This document shows positions 62,199 through 64,000 of a DNA stretch of 64,000 nucleotides, one piece after another. Position 1 is the first letter of the stretch. Each line of letters starts with the position of its first letter. A program made the translations under genes and the position numbers. The DNA comes from CAWDZK01 sp963726615. GTDB taxonomy: Bacteria; Actinomycetota; Actinomycetes; JACCUZ01. The DNA is taken from positions 88,320-152,319 of the forward strand of contig CAVSCX010000001.1 in assembly GCA_963726615.1 (NCBI GenBank), written 5' to 3'. The notes under the pieces were generated by a model, which saw only the letters and a list, made by a program, of their open reading frames with translations, was not told the DNA's origin and did no database searches.

Positions 62199-63530
62199 TC
62201 ACGCGTCGACGACCGCGTAGACCTGGCGGTCGCCGACTCCCTTGAGGTGATGCTCGCCGCGGTCCTCGAAGGTGATGCCCGAGCCGGCGACCAGGTCGTG
62301 CACCGTGGCGGAGACGAGCACCTCGCCGGCCCCCGCCAGGGCGCCGATCCGGGCACCGGTGTGCACGGCGATCCCGGCGACCTTGTCGCCGAACTGCTCA
62401 CACTCGCCGGTGTGCAGCCCGGCCCGGATATCCAGCCCGATCGGCCGGACGGCGTCGCGGATCGCGACCGCTGCCCTGATCGCCCGGGCCGGCCCGTCGA
62501 AGGTGGCGAGGAAGCCGTCGCCGGCCGTGTCCACCTCATGGCCGCGGAACCGGCCGATCTCCCGGCGTACGGCGGCGTGGTGCCGGTCGAGCAGCCTGGT
62601 CCAGCCGCTGTCACCGAGGGAGCCGAGCCGCTCGGTCGAGCCGACGATGTCGGTGAACAGCACCGTGGCGAGCACCCGCGTCGGGTGCGCCGCCGGGCTG
62701 GCGCCGGTCACCAGCTCCTCGATGACGTCGATGACGGCGTCCTGGCCCTGGGTCCACCAGGAGTGGTCGCCGCCGGGGAACTCCACGAATCGCGCACCGG
62801 GGATCTGCGCCGCGATCCAGCGGCCCTCCTCGACGTGTGCGTCGAGGTCGTCGGTGCGGTGCATGACCACAGTCGGCGCGCTGATGGTCGGGAGCACGTC
62901 GCGGACGTCGACGAAGGTGTTCATCTTCATCAGGGCGAGCGCTGCTCCCGGGCTGGCGCAGCGCCGGTAGTAGCGGGACAGCTCGTCGAGCCTGGCGGGG
63001 TCGAGGCTGGGCGCGACCTCCTCCCAGCCCAGGCCGGTCGTCCAGTACCGCTCGACGTCGTCGAAGGCCCGCTGGCGCTGCTCGAAGGTCGGCGCCCAGG
63101 GGTAGTCGGGGGTCCGGAGCCGGCGCGCGGTGCTGCCGAAGGTGCACAGCGCGTTGGTCCGGGCCGGGTGCGTCGCGGCGAACAGCATGCTCATGTTCCC
63201 GCCCTCGGAGGCGCCGAAGACGACGGCCCGCTCGGAGCCGGCGGCGTCCAGCACCGCGCGCAGGTCGTCCATGCGCTGCTCGAGGGTGGGCAGCTCGTGG
63301 GTCGGGACCGGGTCGGACATGCCGGTGCCGCGCTTGTCGAAGAGGATCAGCCGGGAGAACGACGCCAGCCGGTGGAACGCGGCCGCGAGGTCCGGCAGCT
63401 CCCACGCAAGCTCGACGTGCGAGACCCAGCCGGGCACGTAGACCAGGTCGACCGGCGCGTCGCTGACGACCTGGTAGGCGATGTTGACCTCGCCCGAGTG
63501 CGCGTACCGCGTGACGGGCGTCCCGGCCAT
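62199..63530 (-). CDS. alpha/beta hydrolase fused to class III adenylate/guanylate cyclase-like domain
   Basis: 443 aa from the ATG at 63530. Residues 1-265: alpha/beta hydrolase, with DLVYVPGWVSHVE, LILFDKRGTGMSD, nucleophile Ser in VFGASEGGNMS (about 112), and FPGGDHSWWTQGQD near the His. Residues 280-443: cyclase homology domain, with VLFTDIVGSTERL (first metal Asp) and EVDTAGDGFLATF (second). The usual substrate Lys before TAGDGF is Asp here, and the position of the transition-state Asn reads IAVHTGARI. Catalysis is therefore doubtful or altered. It is a cytoplasmic fusion well known in actinobacteria. Confidence 0.85.
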   Translation of the reverse strand: MAGTPVTRYAHSGEVNIAYQVVSDAPVDLVYVPGWVSHVELAWELPDLAAAFHRLASFSRLILFDKRGTGMSDPVPTHELPTLEQRMDDLRAVLDAAGSERAVVFGASEGGNMSMLFAATHPARTNALCTFGSTARRLRTPDYPWAPTFEQRQRAFDDVERYWTTGLGWEEVAPSLDPARLDELSRYYRRCASPGAALALMKMNTFVDVRDVLPTISAPTVVMHRTDDLDAHVEEGRWIAAQIPGARFVEFPGGDHSWWTQGQDAVIDVIEELVTGASPAAHPTRVLATVLFTDIVGSTERLGSLGDSGWTRLLDRHHAAVRREIGRFRGHEVDTAGDGFLATFDGPARAIRAAVAIRDAVRPIGLDIRAGLHTGECEQFGDKVAGIAVHTGARIGALAGAGEVLVSATVHDLVAGSGITFEDRGEHHLKGVGDRQVYAVVDA

Positions 63531-63635
63531 GACCTCAGGCTCGCAGACGTGGCCGGTGACGTCACGGCCGGAAGCAGCCTGGTGGCGCGTCTGGGCCGGG
63601 CCGCCGATACTGCCCGGCGTGACGGGTCCGCGCGG

Positions 63636-63998
63636 ATGGTGACGGCGGCCGGGGTCTGCTCGCTGGTGCTGGGGCTCGGTTTCGGCCTGCCGGGAGTCGT
63701 CGGCGCGGTGCACCTCGCGCGGACCGGGCAGGTCTGGACGTTCCTGGGCTTCCCGACGTACGGCGGGGGACCGTTCGAGCGGGTCGGCGTGCCGACGTCG
63801 GTCCCGCTCCTGGTCGGCTTCGTCGTCGTGTGCCTCGCCGAGGTGGTGGTCGGCGTGCTGCTGCTGGTCGGCGCGACGCACGCGGCGACCGCCAGCTATG
63901 CGCTGCTGCCGTTCGAGCTCGCCTTCTGGATCGGCTTCGCGCTCCCGTTCGGCCCACCGTTCGGCCTCGCCCGGACCATCCTGCTGCTGCTGGCCTGA
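63636..63998 (+). CDS. small four-helix membrane protein of unknown function
   Basis: 120 aa, ATG at 63636, complete to the stop two bases before the window end. Hydrophobic stretches: GVCSLVLGLGFGLPGVVGAV, VPLLVGFVVVCLAEVVVGVL, TASYALLPFELAFWIGFALP and LARTILLLLA. The charged residues lie in the short loops (HLARTGQVW, FERVGVP). No family is recognised. It is divergent from the cyclase fusion, 105 bases away. Confidence 0.6.
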   Translation: MVTAAGVCSLVLGLGFGLPGVVGAVHLARTGQVWTFLGFPTYGGGPFERVGVPTSVPLLVGFVVVCLAEVVVGVLLLVGATHAATASYALLPFELAFWIGFALPFGPPFGLARTILLLLA

Positions 63999-64000
63999 CC

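Overview
The window is about 64 kb of very GC-rich DNA. Its dense, overlapping genes joined by ATGA/GTGA stop-start junctions, frequent GTG starts, recCBD-type genes, a fused CydDC, an ECF42-type sigma factor beside a YCII protein and Excalibur/NERD proteins all point to an actinobacterium (Actinomycetota). I cannot fix the genus; a soil or plant-associated sugar-degrading actinobacterium is the best reading. I found no rRNA, tRNA, CRISPR array, transposase, integrase or replication origin.

1-21 kb is a large carbohydrate and inositol catabolism region. It has three PfkB kinases (one IolC-like), four Gfo/Idh/MocA dehydrogenases, two aldolases (class I DhnA-type and Cgl0159-type), a class I phosphomannose isomerase homologue, an FGGY kinase, a LacI-controlled ribose/inositol-type ABC importer, a GMC oxidoreductase, a deleted IolE-like isomerase, a GntR/UTRA regulator and two SDR dehydrogenases. 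IolC, an IolJ-like aldolase and several IolG homologues are present, but iolB and iolD are not in the window.

21-30.8 kb holds regulation and housekeeping: a NarL-type two-component pair with a membrane protein, a conserved 246-aa protein of unknown function, a SigE-family sigma factor overlapping a membrane beta-propeller (probably its anti-sigma or sensor), a small secreted protein, a stand-alone LigD-type polymerase domain, a MazG-like protein with a cysteine-rich tail and a hemerythrin protein.

30.8-50.4 kb holds RecD and RecB, then an interrupting block (NERD-TM-Excalibur protein, TetR/MBL/mycothiol-type operon, ECF42 sigma factor and YCII protein), then RecC, then cytochrome bd oxidase (CydA, a divergent short CydB, fused CydDC). 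So recC lies 5.5 kb from recBD.

50.4-62.2 kb starts with an L,D-transpeptidase. It is followed by a coherent sugar regulon: TIM-barrel isomerase, FGGY kinase, SorC-type regulator, split transketolase, DUF2291 lipoprotein and an RbsABC-like importer. This gene set matches the D-apiose/D-apulose pathway logic. Three copies of a GAATGnnTATTCAC-like operator sit at its two promoter regions, and its base composition looks lower in GC than its neighbours. The window ends with an alpha/beta-hydrolase fused to a class III cyclase domain and a small membrane protein.

Eight single-base frame breaks interrupt otherwise good genes (the ABC permease and ATPase near 10-11.5 kb, the GMC oxidoreductase, the two-component pair and CydDC). 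Protein homology continues across each break, so sequencing or assembly indels are the likeliest cause, but true pseudogenes cannot be excluded.
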